The notes: generated by a model not told the origin, from the sequence alone. DNA of 42,540 bases from a bacterium (GCA_004563275.1 SFSZ01000008.1:1-42540); one strand, 5' to 3'; shown: positions 15,244 to 23,848, counted from the stretch's first letter. Made by a program: numbers and translations.

Positions 15244-16837
15244 AGACTTATTAGAAAAAGCTGCCATTGGTTATCACCACCTATTAGAGTTTACTAAAGA
15301 TCATGATACTAAACATTTACCATATTTAAAAACTTACTATGAACAAATAGTAACCTTTATGCTTTTATGTTACTACCAAAGTAATATAGATATTGTTGAT
15401 ATTAAAAATAAACAAACTCTAGAAGAAGTATTTACTATGAAATCATTTGAAAGAGTAAATAGTGGTTATAGTTATGAAAATAGTAAATATATGGAATATG
15501 GGATTGGTATCGTTACTGAAAATACCGACATTCCTTATGAAACTCAAGTTAGATATATCCGTAACGCCTTAGCTCATAAAAGTTTCGACATCACTGAAGA
15601 TGGTAACTTTCATGTTAAAACTCCTAACTATGAAGCATTTATTGATCCTAAATGGTTAGAGGCTTTATTATTTAGTGTTCTATCAGACACTAGAAGTGAT
15701 TTTAAAAAAGGCATGAGTGAAAGTGTAACTTTTAACTATCGCTCAGATAAACCTCTTATTCCTAGTGATTTTCGTTCTTATATTGCTAAAGGCTATATTA
15801 GTTTAATTGATATTGAACTAGGAACTGGAAGTAAAGATAAAGTTAAACAAGCTTTAGGGTTAAGAGAAGATGCTCCTATTGAAGAATTTAATGATATTTA
15901 TCAGTTAATGAGACAAGTTATTTTACAAGGTTTAAATGAACGTATAACTGATCAAGATGGACCAGAAGAACATATAACTAAAATTAAGAAGTTCATTAAA
16001 GATCTAAACAAAGACCTAGATGGCGCCATTATTTTATCTCATAGACATTTAGATTATAAAGACTTTGAAGACCTCATAAACAGTCCTTTATTCGCTAAAT
16101 TAAAGACATATGCTGATCAAGTAAGACATATGTATAACCATTACATAACCTCTAAAAATGAAGATATAAATAATACTTTATCATATTGTTGTTTAAAACA
16201 TGTTTTATTTAAAATTTACAATAATGAAGAATTAACTCCAGAAGATTATCTATACTTAGAAGAATCTCTTGGATTTATTGTTAAAGCATATGGCAACTTA
16301 GTAGTTAACAATATTTGTTCAACTGACGACTTTAGAGAAAATAGTTTCCTAGTTGGTAAATTATTTAAACAAGATATGAATATTGATTTTGGTTATGCTA
16401 AAAACTATTATAAAGAAGCCATTAAGCAATTAATTACATCATTAGAACAAATTAAAGAATATCCTCATGATGAAGAAATATCAGACCAAGAAAAGTCAAT
16501 TAAATACACACTTAATAGATATAATCGTAGGCTATATCAAATAAGTCAAGGTGTTTATCCATCATTTCATATTCAAATGCGAAATATGTTAGCTCATGGG
16601 TATTTAAAATGTCATCAAGATCAAATTCATTTATATGAAAAAGCTAAAGCTATAACTATTCCTAGATATTCAAGTAAAAAAAAGAAATGGAATACTAAAG
16701 ACTTAAAAACACCCGTTATTTATAATGTTGATATGTCCCTAGATACTTATAATAATATGTTAACGTCTTTAAGCTTAAAGTACGGAATTGATCCACTAAA
16801 AACAGTTTATTTTAGTAAGTCAGATTTCCAAATGTAA
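15233..16837 (+). CDS. Large protein with two HEPN-type RNxLAH motifs
   Basis: 534 residues, mostly helical, with no signal or TM segments. GGAGG at 15222-15226 fixes the start, overlapping rmuC by 11 bases. Two motifs match the Rx4H signature of HEPN ribonucleases: RNALAH at residues 110-115 and RNMLAH at 450-455, each preceded by a helix and followed by similar short strands (KSFDI... and GYLKC...). HEPN RNases (Abi proteins, toxins, RloC/PrrC, Cas13) use Arg and His of this motif. No other domain is recognised. Either it carries two HEPN domains in one chain or the motifs are remnants of a non-catalytic fold. Function is unknown; an RNA-cleaving stress or defence role is an inference from the motifs. 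Confidence 0.75.
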   Translation: MTNKDLLEKAAIGYHHLLEFTKDHDTKHLPYLKTYYEQIVTFMLLCYYQSNIDIVDIKNKQTLEEVFTMKSFERVNSGYSYENSKYMEYGIGIVTENTDIPYETQVRYIRNALAHKSFDITEDGNFHVKTPNYEAFIDPKWLEALLFSVLSDTRSDFKKGMSESVTFNYRSDKPLIPSDFRSYIAKGYISLIDIELGTGSKDKVKQALGLREDAPIEEFNDIYQLMRQVILQGLNERITDQDGPEEHITKIKKFIKDLNKDLDGAIILSHRHLDYKDFEDLINSPLFAKLKTYADQVRHMYNHYITSKNEDINNTLSYCCLKHVLFKIYNNEELTPEDYLYLEESLGFIVKAYGNLVVNNICSTDDFRENSFLVGKLFKQDMNIDFGYAKNYYKEAIKQLITSLEQIKEYPHDEEISDQEKSIKYTLNRYNRRLYQISQGVYPSFHIQMRNMLAHGYLKCHQDQIHLYEKAKAITIPRYSSKKKKWNTKDLKTPVIYNVDMSLDTYNNMLTSLSLKYGIDPLKTVYFSKSDFQM

Positions 16838-16856
16838 TATAAATTTAACGTAAAAT

Positions 16857-16888
16857 CCACTTATTACCAAAACTTAAGTGGTTTTTTT
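16857..16888 (+). terminator. Terminator after rmuC-HEPN
   Basis: The stem CCACTTA (16857-16863) / TAAGTGG (16875-16881) is followed by seven T residues. Confidence 0.85.
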
Positions 16889-16889
16889 A

Positions 16890-16898
16890 TGTTATAAT
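16890..16898 (+). promoter_or_regulatory. Extended -10 promoter of the ftsEX operon
   Basis: TGTTATAAT (TGnTATAAT) sits 24 bases before the ftsE ATG, immediately after the preceding terminator. No good -35 is seen; the extended -10 may be enough. Confidence 0.55.
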
Positions 16899-16921
16899 CT
16901 AAGTATAAGGTGGTATATCAT

Positions 16922-17623
16922 ATGGAATTTATAGAATTAAAAGATGTTTATAAAGTATATAAAAATGGTGTAACAGGCTTAGCAGGAGTTAACTTAAAAA
17001 TTAAAAAAGGTGACTTTGTTTTCATCATTGGCCACACTGCTAGTGGTAAAAGTACTTTAATTAAACTCTTATATCGTGAAGAAAAACCTACCAAAGGTAG
17101 TGTTACAGTTGGTGGTATCAATGTAGCTAAATTAAGAAATAGTAAAATATATAAATTAAGAAGAAAAATAGGTATTGTTTTCCAAGATTATAAACTATTA
17201 CCTAAATTAACTGTTTATGAAAATGTAGCTTATCCTTTAGAAAGTTATGGTTTAAGTTCAGCTGAAATAAGACCTTTAGTTTTAGCAGCTCTAGAACAAG
17301 TTGGCCTATCCCATAAAGTTAGAAGTTTCCCTTATGAACTATCAGGTGGAGAACAACAAAGAGTATGTATTGCAAGAGCAATTGTTAATAAACCAAAATT
17401 ACTTCTTTGTGATGAACCTACTGGAAACTTAGACCCCGATACATCTAAAGAAATAATGGATGTAATCAATAAGATTAATAAAGAACTAGGAACAACCGTT
17501 GTGATGGCTACTCATGATAAAGATATCGTAAATAGAATGAAGAAGAGAGTAGTAGTTATTAAAGATGGTTTAATAGAAGGAGATTATTTGAAAGGAAGTT
17601 ATAAAGTAAATGAGAATATTTAG
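16922..17623 (+). CDS. ftsE: FtsE, ATPase of the FtsEX division complex
   Basis: ATG 16922 is chosen over GTG 16910 because AAGGTGG (16907-16913) lies 8 bases before it. It is an ABC ATPase with Walker A GHTASGKST, Q-loop FQDYKLLPKLTVYENV (typical of FtsE), signature LSGGEQQR, Walker B LLLCDEPTGNLDP and the switch ATHD. FtsEX couples cytoplasmic ATP hydrolysis to activation of septal peptidoglycan hydrolases. It overlaps ftsX by 14 bases; the M23 hydrolase gene that follows is the likely target of the complex. Confidence 0.96.
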   Translation: MEFIELKDVYKVYKNGVTGLAGVNLKIKKGDFVFIIGHTASGKSTLIKLLYREEKPTKGSVTVGGINVAKLRNSKIYKLRRKIGIVFQDYKLLPKLTVYENVAYPLESYGLSSAEIRPLVLAALEQVGLSHKVRSFPYELSGGEQQRVCIARAIVNKPKLLLCDEPTGNLDPDTSKEIMDVINKINKELGTTVVMATHDKDIVNRMKKRVVVIKDGLIEGDYLKGSYKVNENI

Positions 17624-18518
17624 AATAATTGGTCGAAGCTTTATTAACGCATGTAAAAGTATTGCTCGTAACTTTAGTTTAAGTATCGCTTCAATAACCT
17701 GTACAATCATAACTTTAATATTAGTATCAATTGGTTTCTTAATCTCATATAACGTTAATAATATTACAAAAGAAATCGAACAAGAACTAACCATCGTGGT
17801 TTTTATGGATAAAAGTGCAACCAAAGAAGAACTAAGTAATACCAAAGAACTACTTGAAAAAACTGACAATATTAAAAAAGTAACATATAAATCAAAAGAA
17901 GATATTAAAAATCAAATGGCTAACGAAAATGAAACATTTGCTAAAATAATCGCCACTTGGGATGAAAATGAAAACCCTTTACAAGATTCTTATATTATTG
18001 AAGTAAAAGAAGTTAAAGATATTAATGAAACTGTAACAACCATTAAAAACATTGATAAAGTAGATATCGTTAAATATGGTGAATCAATGGTTAATGAATT
18101 AATTAAAGTATTTGATTATGTTAAAAATGGAACTATTATCTTAGTAGTAGGACTTATTTTAGTAACTGTATTCTTAATAAATAATACAATTAAAATAACA
18201 ATCTTTAGTCGTAAAAAAGAAATTGATATTATGCGTTTAGTCGGAACAAGTAACACTGTAATAAAATTACCATTCCTAATCGAAGGATTCTTAATTGGAA
18301 TGATAGGATCAATAATACCTATCCTAGTAACAATATTTGGTTATAGCTTTGCTTATAATGCATTAGATGTTGCTGGCTTATCAAATATCATGAGTGTTAT
18401 AAAATTAGTTAATCCTAATGATGTTGTATATATGACCTCATTACTAATCTTTATTATCGGATCAGTAGTAGGTATGTTTGGTAGCGTTAGAGCCGTTAGA
18501 AAGTACTTAACAATATGA
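17610..18518 (+). CDS. ftsX: FtsX, membrane subunit of FtsEX
   Basis: 302 residues: an N-terminal TM helix after a short amphipathic start (RSFINACKSIARN), a large extracellular loop (about 45-165) and three more TM helices near 175-195, 215-250 and 270-290, the standard FtsX topology. The extracellular loop normally binds the hydrolase or its activator. The stop is TGA and overlaps the hydrolase ATG (ATGA), so FtsX and its partner are translationally coupled. Confidence 0.94.
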   Translation: MRIFRIIGRSFINACKSIARNFSLSIASITCTIITLILVSIGFLISYNVNNITKEIEQELTIVVFMDKSATKEELSNTKELLEKTDNIKKVTYKSKEDIKNQMANENETFAKIIATWDENENPLQDSYIIEVKEVKDINETVTTIKNIDKVDIVKYGESMVNELIKVFDYVKNGTIILVVGLILVTVFLINNTIKITIFSRKKEIDIMRLVGTSNTVIKLPFLIEGFLIGMIGSIIPILVTIFGYSFAYNALDVAGLSNIMSVIKLVNPNDVVYMTSLLIFIIGSVVGMFGSVRAVRKYLTI

Positions 18519-19720
18519 GAAAGAAACTAACTAAATATTTAATCTTTACTCTTTCCTTAATGATATTTATTATGCCAACAGTTAATGCTAGTGACGCTAA
18601 TACTTTAGCTGAATTAAGAAAAGAACTAAACACTTTAAAAAATAAAAAGAAAACTCAAGATAACGCTAAAAAACAAACTAAAAACCAAATAAGTAGTGCT
18701 AAAAATAATATTTTCTCATCACAACAAGCGATTGAAACTGGCAAAAAACAAATCGAAGCATCAAAAAAAGAAATTGAAACGTTAACTGATGAAATAAATT
18801 CAACCAAAGGAAGCATTAAAAAATTAATGAACTCTTACCAAGTAATGGAAGGAGAAAACATCTATTTAGATTATGTTTTTAATGCTGATAGTTATGCTGA
18901 TTTAGTTTATAGATATTCACTCGTAAAACAAATCTTAAACTATAATAATGGTCAAATTGAAGAATGGGAATCAAAAGTTAAATATAATGAAGATTTACAA
19001 AAAGACTTAGCAAATAAAGAAATACAGCTTAATAACAGTATTGCTAATCTTGAGAAACAATTAGACTCTCTAGGAACTCAGTTAGATGAAATTACCGAAA
19101 TATCAATGGATATTCAAGAACAAATAGATGGTGTTGCCGATCTAATTAAATATTATGAAAGTCTAGGATGTAAAGAAAACGAGAATCTAGATCAATGTGT
19201 TAGTGTTAAAGGTGACACCAGATTTAGAAAACCATTAACTAAAGGAACAATTACAAGTTATTATGGTTATCGTATTCATCCAATTTATAATTACAAGAAA
19301 TTCCATAGTGGAGTAGACATTGGTGGCAATAAAGAAGGTACTAATGTCTATGCAACTGCCAATGGTCAAGTAGGTATGATTATTGATAAAACCTATAAAA
19401 AGATTTGTGGAGGTCGTCAAGTTTATATTTATCATACAATTAATGGTAAAAAATACACCTCAGCATACCTACATTTATTATCAATCAATGTTAAAGTAGG
19501 AGACAGCGTTACAAGTAATACCGTAATTGGTAAAGTAGGTGGAGGTAAACAAACACAAAGTTGGGAAAGCTGTTCAACTGGAGCTCACTTACACTTTACT
19601 TTAGCTGAAGGATGGTATGGAAGAACATATTCATCTTATAGTACCTTCTTAGCCAAAACATTTGACCCTCAAAAAACCTTAAAATTACCAAATAAAAATA
19701 CATATTGGTATAGTAGATAA
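18515..19720 (+). CDS. FtsEX-linked M23 peptidoglycan hydrolase (EnvC-like layout)
   Basis: 401 residues: a signal peptide (about 1-25), a long coiled coil (about 30-205), then an M23/LytM domain with all ligands present (H264-x3-D268, H320, and H358-L-H360). E. coli EnvC has the same coiled coil + LytM layout and works with FtsEX but is catalytically degenerate. Here the residues are intact, so a directly acting endopeptidase is expected, as for the FtsEX-controlled PcsB or RipC-type partners of Gram-positive bacteria. It is the last gene of the ftsE-ftsX operon. Confidence 0.9.
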   Translation: MRKKLTKYLIFTLSLMIFIMPTVNASDANTLAELRKELNTLKNKKKTQDNAKKQTKNQISSAKNNIFSSQQAIETGKKQIEASKKEIETLTDEINSTKGSIKKLMNSYQVMEGENIYLDYVFNADSYADLVYRYSLVKQILNYNNGQIEEWESKVKYNEDLQKDLANKEIQLNNSIANLEKQLDSLGTQLDEITEISMDIQEQIDGVADLIKYYESLGCKENENLDQCVSVKGDTRFRKPLTKGTITSYYGYRIHPIYNYKKFHSGVDIGGNKEGTNVYATANGQVGMIIDKTYKKICGGRQVYIYHTINGKKYTSAYLHLLSINVKVGDSVTSNTVIGKVGGGKQTQSWESCSTGAHLHFTLAEGWYGRTYSSYSTFLAKTFDPQKTLKLPNKNTYWYSR

Positions 19721-19722
19721 TA

Positions 19723-19754
19723 AGCAGTAGATAAATAATTCTATTGCTTTTTTA
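19723..19754 (+). terminator. Terminator of the ftsEX-hydrolase operon
   Basis: The stem AGCAGTAGA (19723-19731) / TCTATTGCT (19740-19748), with one G-T pair, is followed by T residues. Confidence 0.75.
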
Positions 19755-19798
19755 TTACTCATCTGCTAAACTAATAATAGAATAAAGGGATGACAAAA

Positions 19799-20638
19799 AT
19801 GGATAAATTAAGAAATATTTTAGATACAATTTATAACACCGAACATGGAATGTTATATTTTTACTTAATCTTAGGAATAATCGCGTTAATCTTTGTTGTA
19901 TTAATTATTATTACTATAGTTAAAGCTAAAAAAGAAGATAAAATCTTAAAAGAAGTTGAAAAAAACAATCCAGCTTTAAAAAGTGAATCACAAGAAGAAG
20001 TAAAAGAACCTGTAAAAGTAGAAATTAAAGAAGAACAAGAAGAATATGAACCAGAATATTATTCTGAAACTCAAATCTTTAATAAAGTATTAATGGATAC
20101 TAATAATTATAATAACAATAAAGATTTAACTCCAAGTCCAGTTCAAAATGAAGAAATTCCATTAACTATTCCTGAAACAAATGAATTAAATAAACCAGAA
20201 ACAAATGATTCAGTATATCTAGAACCAGTAAAAGATGATCTTGAAGATAAATCAATTGGTGAATTATTTACAGAAGAATTACCAGTTATATATCCAGAAA
20301 TGACTGAAGAAGAGTTAAATAAAGAAGAACCACAAGAAGAAACACCAGTTATTCAAGATACACCTGTAGTTCCAGAAGAACCTAAAGAAGAAAATAAAGA
20401 ATTAACTAATACTCAAAGTATTCATATTTCAAATGATGAAATAAAAGCACGTTTAGCTAAATTAAAAAATTTAAAAAAAGAAGAACCAGCACCTGCTGAA
20501 AAAGAAATACCTCTAGAACAATCAGATACTGGTTTAATAAATATTATGAGTAATGCAGGTATCAATGATGATATGGAACTTCCAGCTATCAAAGAAGCCC
20601 GTAATACCGAAGAAATTGACACAAATAAGACAATATAA
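19799..20638 (+). CDS. Bitopic membrane protein with long acidic cytoplasmic tail
   Basis: ATG 19799 is preferred to 19790, since AAAGGG then has normal spacing. One TM helix lies near residues 22-45, followed by a Lys-rich stop-transfer and about 225 residues rich in Glu, Pro, Lys and Asn with few hydrophobic clusters, probably disordered. No domain is recognised. It lies between ftsEX and parE as a single-gene unit. Membrane-tethered acidic tails of this type occur in division and cell-organisation proteins, but function cannot be assigned. Confidence 0.75.
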   Translation: MDKLRNILDTIYNTEHGMLYFYLILGIIALIFVVLIIITIVKAKKEDKILKEVEKNNPALKSESQEEVKEPVKVEIKEEQEEYEPEYYSETQIFNKVLMDTNNYNNNKDLTPSPVQNEEIPLTIPETNELNKPETNDSVYLEPVKDDLEDKSIGELFTEELPVIYPEMTEEELNKEEPQEETPVIQDTPVVPEEPKEENKELTNTQSIHISNDEIKARLAKLKNLKKEEPAPAEKEIPLEQSDTGLINIMSNAGINDDMELPAIKEARNTEEIDTNKTI

Positions 20639-20652
20639 TTTGTCTTTTTTTT
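20627..20652 (+). terminator. Terminator overlapping the end of the acidic-tail gene
   Basis: AAGACAA (inside the last codons) pairs with TTGTCTT and is followed by eight T residues. The stop codon lies in the loop. Confidence 0.8.
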
Positions 20653-20659
20653 GTACTTT

Positions 20660-20668
20660 TGATATACT
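20660..20668 (+). promoter_or_regulatory. Extended -10 promoter of parE
   Basis: TGATATACT directly follows the terminator and lies 19 bases before the parE ATG; AAAGGTGA is the ribosome site. Confidence 0.45.
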
Positions 20669-20686
20669 TAACAAAGGTGATACTTG

Positions 20687-22600
20687 ATGGCAAAATACGA
20701 TGAAAGTTCAATTACAATATTAGAAGGATTAGAAGCCGTAAGAAAAAGACCTGGTATGTACATTGGTAGTACCGATAAAAGAGGCTTACATCATCTAGTA
20801 TGGGAAATAATTGATAACTCAGTAGATGAAATAATAAATGGTTATGGTAATAAAATAACTGTAAGAATAAATAAAGATGGAAGCATAACTATCGCTGATA
20901 ATGGACGTGGTGTTCCAACCGGAATGCATAAAAGTGGTAAAAGTACTCCCGAAGTAATTTATACAATACTTCATGCTGGTGGTAAATTCGAAACTAATGG
21001 TTATAAAGTATCAGGTGGTCTTCACGGAGTAGGTGCCTCAGTAGTTAACGCTTTAAGCGATTGGATGGAAGTAACAATTTTAAGAGATGGCGCTATTCAT
21101 CAAATTAAATTTAAAGAAGGTGGCAAAGTAGATGTTCCTCTAAAGAAAATTGGTACAACCAATAAAACCGGAACAATCGTAACCTTTAAACCAAATGCCG
21201 AAATATTTAAAAATCTAAGCTTTAGTTACACAACCATCTGTGAAAGAATGCAAGAAAGTGCTTTCTTACTTAAAGAATTAACTTGTGAAATAGAAGACGT
21301 TCCTGATAATAAAAAAGTTTCATACCATTATGAAAATGGTTTAATCTCATTTGTTGATTACATTAATGAAGATAAAAAAGTCTTACATAAAGTAGTTCCT
21401 ATTCATGGTACTAAAAATAATATTGAAGTAGATATCGCTCTTCAATATACTGACTCTTATAATGAAAGTATAATATCTTTTGTTAATAATGTTAAAACCA
21501 TTGATGGTGGAACTCATGAAGTAGGCTTTAAAACTGGTATAACCAAAGCCTTTAATGATTATGCTAGAAATAACAATCTTCTTAAAGCTAAAGATGCTAA
21601 CTTTGAAGGTAGTGATGTTCGTGAAGGACTAACTGCCGTTATAAATTTAAAAATCCCCGAAAATCTTTTACAATTCGAAGGACAAACTAAAGGTAAGTTA
21701 GGTACTCCAGAAGCAAGACCTGTCGTTGAATCAATAGTCTATGACAGCTTAAAATACTACTTAGAAGAAAATAGAGAAATCTCTGTTACAATCATTGATA
21801 AAATGAGTAAAAGTAAAATAGCTCGTGAAGCTGCCAGAAAGGCTAGAGAAGAAGCTCGTAATGGCAAAAGTAAAAAGAATGAAGCACGTAATTTAAGTGG
21901 TAAATTAACCCCTCCACAAGCTCGAAATCCTAAAATAAACGAATTATTCATCGTCGAAGGAAATTCAGCCGGAGGAACCGCTAAAAAAGCTCGTAACCGT
22001 AAATTTCAAGCCATCTTACCATTAAGAGGTAAAATAATTAATACTGAAAAAGCTTCAACAGCAGATATCTTCAAAAACGAAGAAATAAATACTATGATTC
22101 ATTGTATTGGAGCAGGGTATGGACCAGACTTTGATATTAAAGATATAAATTATGACAAAGTCATAATCATGACCGATGCCGATGATGATGGTGCCCATAT
22201 TCAATGCTTACTATTAACATTCTTCTATCGCTTCATGAAACCATTAATTGAACATGGTCACTTATATATTGCCATGCCACCTCTTTATAAAGTAGAGTAT
22301 GGTAATAAACATGAATATTGCTGGACTAATGAAGAATTAAAAGATTGTACTAAAAACAAAACTAACTATAAAGTTCAAAGATATAAAGGTTTAGGTGAAA
22401 TGAATCCAACTCCATTATGGGAAACAACAATGGACCCTGAACATCGTAACTTAATTAAAGTTGATATTTCTGATGCCGTTTTAGCTGAAAAAAGAGTAAG
22501 CGTCCTAATGGGAGATGAAGTTGAACCACGTAAAGATTGGATTAATGAAAACGTTGAATTCTCCTTAGAAGATGATTACCAAATCGAAACTAAAAGATAA
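20687..22600 (+). CDS. parE: DNA topoisomerase IV subunit B
   Basis: 637 residues; ATG 20687 is preferred over the adjacent TTG. GHKL ATPase motifs (EIIDNSVDE, ADNGRGVP, GGLHGVG) are followed by the transducer and TOPRIM domain (EGNSAGG at about 424-430 and TDADDDGAH at 496-504). LPLRGKIINTEKA is the ParE form; GyrB usually has ILNVEKA. PTGMHKSGKSTPEV is also ParE-like. ParE with ParC decatenates replicated chromosomes. ParC is not in this window; the next gene is convergent. One oddity: Asn replaces Asp in the usual EGDSA motif. Confidence 0.9.
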   Translation: MAKYDESSITILEGLEAVRKRPGMYIGSTDKRGLHHLVWEIIDNSVDEIINGYGNKITVRINKDGSITIADNGRGVPTGMHKSGKSTPEVIYTILHAGGKFETNGYKVSGGLHGVGASVVNALSDWMEVTILRDGAIHQIKFKEGGKVDVPLKKIGTTNKTGTIVTFKPNAEIFKNLSFSYTTICERMQESAFLLKELTCEIEDVPDNKKVSYHYENGLISFVDYINEDKKVLHKVVPIHGTKNNIEVDIALQYTDSYNESIISFVNNVKTIDGGTHEVGFKTGITKAFNDYARNNNLLKAKDANFEGSDVREGLTAVINLKIPENLLQFEGQTKGKLGTPEARPVVESIVYDSLKYYLEENREISVTIIDKMSKSKIAREAARKAREEARNGKSKKNEARNLSGKLTPPQARNPKINELFIVEGNSAGGTAKKARNRKFQAILPLRGKIINTEKASTADIFKNEEINTMIHCIGAGYGPDFDIKDINYDKVIIMTDADDDGAHIQCLLLTFFYRFMKPLIEHGHLYIAMPPLYKVEYGNKHEYCWTNEELKDCTKNKTNYKVQRYKGLGEMNPTPLWETTMDPEHRNLIKVDISDAVLAEKRVSVLMGDEVEPRKDWINENVEFSLEDDYQIETKR

Positions 22601-22624
22601 AAAAAGAGAGACCTAAATCTCTCT
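22601..22624 (-). terminator. Terminator of def (minus strand)
   Basis: AGAGAGA pairs with TCTCTCT around the loop CCTAAA. On the minus strand it is followed by a run of T. It overlaps the def stop codon. Confidence 0.65.
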
Positions 22625-23164
22625 CATAAGATCCTTATTTTTATAAGGATTTTTTTTATCAATTTTATCAACAAATAAGATACCATCTAAATGATCTAAT
22701 TCATGTTGAAAAGCTACTGCCACATCTTCACGAACTCTAATATCATATAAATCACCATTTTCATCATAAGCTTCTACAGTTATTCTTGCATGTCTAGGCA
22801 CAATACCTTCAACCTCACGGTTAACACTTAAACAACCTTCACCTTCACCAACATAAATTAATTCTTCACTCATACTTTTAACACGAGGATTAATTACAAC
22901 ATATCTATTAAATTTACCTTCTTCAATCTCCTCAGACACTACAAATATTCTTTTTAAAATACCTATTTGTACAAAAGATAAACCCATACCTGGTCTTAAA
23001 TCATACTTTTCACTATATTCTTCAATTTGACTCATCTCCAAATAAGTTAAAGAATCATCAATTAACTTTTTAGTTTCTTCATCTAATGGAAAAGTAACAT
23101 TACTAGATTTCTTATGCAATATCTTATTAGATTCATCTAAAATCTTAATATTTGGTAATTCCAT
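22613..23164 (-). CDS. def: Peptide deformylase
   Basis: 183 residues with the three deformylase motifs: GMGLSFVQ (59-66; usual GxGLAAxQ), EGCLS with metal-ligand Cys111, and QHELDH with H154, E155 and H158. The enzyme removes the formyl group from new N-terminal methionine using Fe2+. Insertions around residues 35-60 and the length resemble type 2 deformylases of Gram-positives. AAAGGGG precedes the start. It is convergent with parE and both terminators are interleaved. Confidence 0.95.
   Translation of the reverse strand: MELPNIKILDESNKILHKKSSNVTFPLDEETKKLIDDSLTYLEMSQIEEYSEKYDLRPGMGLSFVQIGILKRIFVVSEEIEEGKFNRYVVINPRVKSMSEELIYVGEGEGCLSVNREVEGIVPRHARITVEAYDENGDLYDIRVREDVAVAFQHELDHLDGILFVDKIDKKNPYKNKDLMREI
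22631..22657 (+). terminator. parE terminator embedded in the def 3' coding end
   Basis: The perfect stem ATCCTTAT/ATAAGGAT with loop TTTT and seven T residues lies 30 bases past the parE stop, inside the last codons of the convergent deformylase gene. Confidence 0.8.
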
Positions 23165-23235
23165 AAAATAGGCACCCCTTTCAATAACGTATATAGTTTA
23201 ACAAAAAAGTCCAAAAAAATAAAGAGTAAACTCTC

Positions 23236-23523
23236 TTATATCTTTAAAAAATCCCCAATTTTATAGTTTTTAGCCCCAAATTTAGGTAATTCTAACGTAT
23301 GCTTAGATTTCCTCAAGAAAATAATTTTGTTAGGAGAAACATTAAAATAAACCTCTCTAACAACCATATTCTTATCTAAACCAACAATATCTATCGACTC
23401 CTTCATAAAAAAAGTATGAATAGAGTTAACATTCCTAAAAAATAAACCATAATCAATATGTTCTTTTCCCATAAAACCAATAAGTTTATCTTTAAACGTT
23501 TTAGCTTCAACAATCCTTAACAT
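23236..23523 (-). CDS. DUF192 family protein
   Basis: 95 residues. DKLIGFMGK, the Phe-Phe-Met-Lys segment with IDIVGLDKNMVV, and VLELP-like HTLELPKFGAK match the DUF192 (COG1430) beta-barrel family, whose function is unknown. Many members are secreted; this one has no signal peptide. A minus-strand promoter (TTGTTA-17-TATAAT) lies upstream and overlaps the divergent promoter of the pilin gene. Confidence 0.8.
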   Translation of the reverse strand: MLRIVEAKTFKDKLIGFMGKEHIDYGLFFRNVNSIHTFFMKESIDIVGLDKNMVVREVYFNVSPNKIIFLRKSKHTLELPKFGAKNYKIGDFLKI

Positions 23524-23538
23524 TTACTCACCACTATA

Positions 23539-23567
23539 ATTATATAATATAATTGACAAATTAACAA
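23539..23567 (-). promoter_or_regulatory. Promoter of the DUF192 gene
   Basis: On the minus strand, TTGTTA (23567-23562), 17 bp, TATAAT (23544-23539). It overlaps the divergent promoter for the Flp-type pilin gene. Confidence 0.6.
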
Positions 23568-23581
23568 AAAAATATGATAAT
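23553..23581 (+). promoter_or_regulatory. Promoter of the Flp-type pilin gene
   Basis: TTGACA (23553-23558), 17 bp, GATAAT (23576-23581). The -35 boxes of this and the divergent DUF192 promoter lie within the same 15 bases. Confidence 0.6.
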
Positions 23582-23599
23582 AATAATAGGTGAACACTA

Positions 23600-23821
23600 A
23601 TGAAAAGATTAAACCACAAGGGACAAGCCCTAGTCGAATATGTAGTAATCATTGGAGTTGTAACAGTACTAATAATCGCATTAGTAAATTATTTTGGCGG
23701 TTTCTTAAAAGATGCCATAACCAAAACCTCATGCCCAATTGTTGGTCAAGAATATGTTCCTGGAGATAAACCAGGAGAAGGAAAATGCGAACTAGTAAAA
23801 GATAAATCTATATTTGATTAA
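23600..23821 (+). CDS. Flp/Tad-type pilin-like protein
   Basis: 73 residues. A basic leader ends in Gly8, followed by QALVEY: a Flp (type IVb) prepilin cleavage site with Glu at +5 and Tyr at +6. A hydrophobic helix (VVIIGVVTVLIIALVNYFGG) follows, then a short Gly/Lys-rich tail with two Cys. Flp prepilins are processed by a TadV-type peptidase and assembled by a TadA-type ATPase; none of these genes is in the window. AGGTGA serves as the ribosome site and a terminator follows directly, so the gene stands alone. Confidence 0.8.
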   Translation: MKRLNHKGQALVEYVVIIGVVTVLIIALVNYFGGFLKDAITKTSCPIVGQEYVPGDKPGEGKCELVKDKSIFD

Positions 23822-23823
23822 GA

Positions 23824-23848
23824 AATACTAAAATTAGTATTTTTTTTA
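23824..23848 (+). terminator. Terminator of the pilin gene
   Basis: The stem AATACTA/TTAGTATT is followed by T residues, just past the stop codon. Confidence 0.8.

Noticed and set aside
15233..16837. Two-HEPN protein as a Cas13 effector
   Set aside because: No CRISPR array or cas gene is visible, and the chain (534 residues) is much shorter than typical Cas13. Only the motif pair is shared.
16680..16860. End of the HEPN-motif gene as a frameshifted pseudogene
   Set aside because: The frame is intact through to the terminator and the codon use matches neighbours.
20687..22600. Gene as gyrB
   Set aside because: LPLRGKIINTEKA and the PTGMHKSGKSTPEV pattern are ParE-like. GyrB normally has ILNVEKA.
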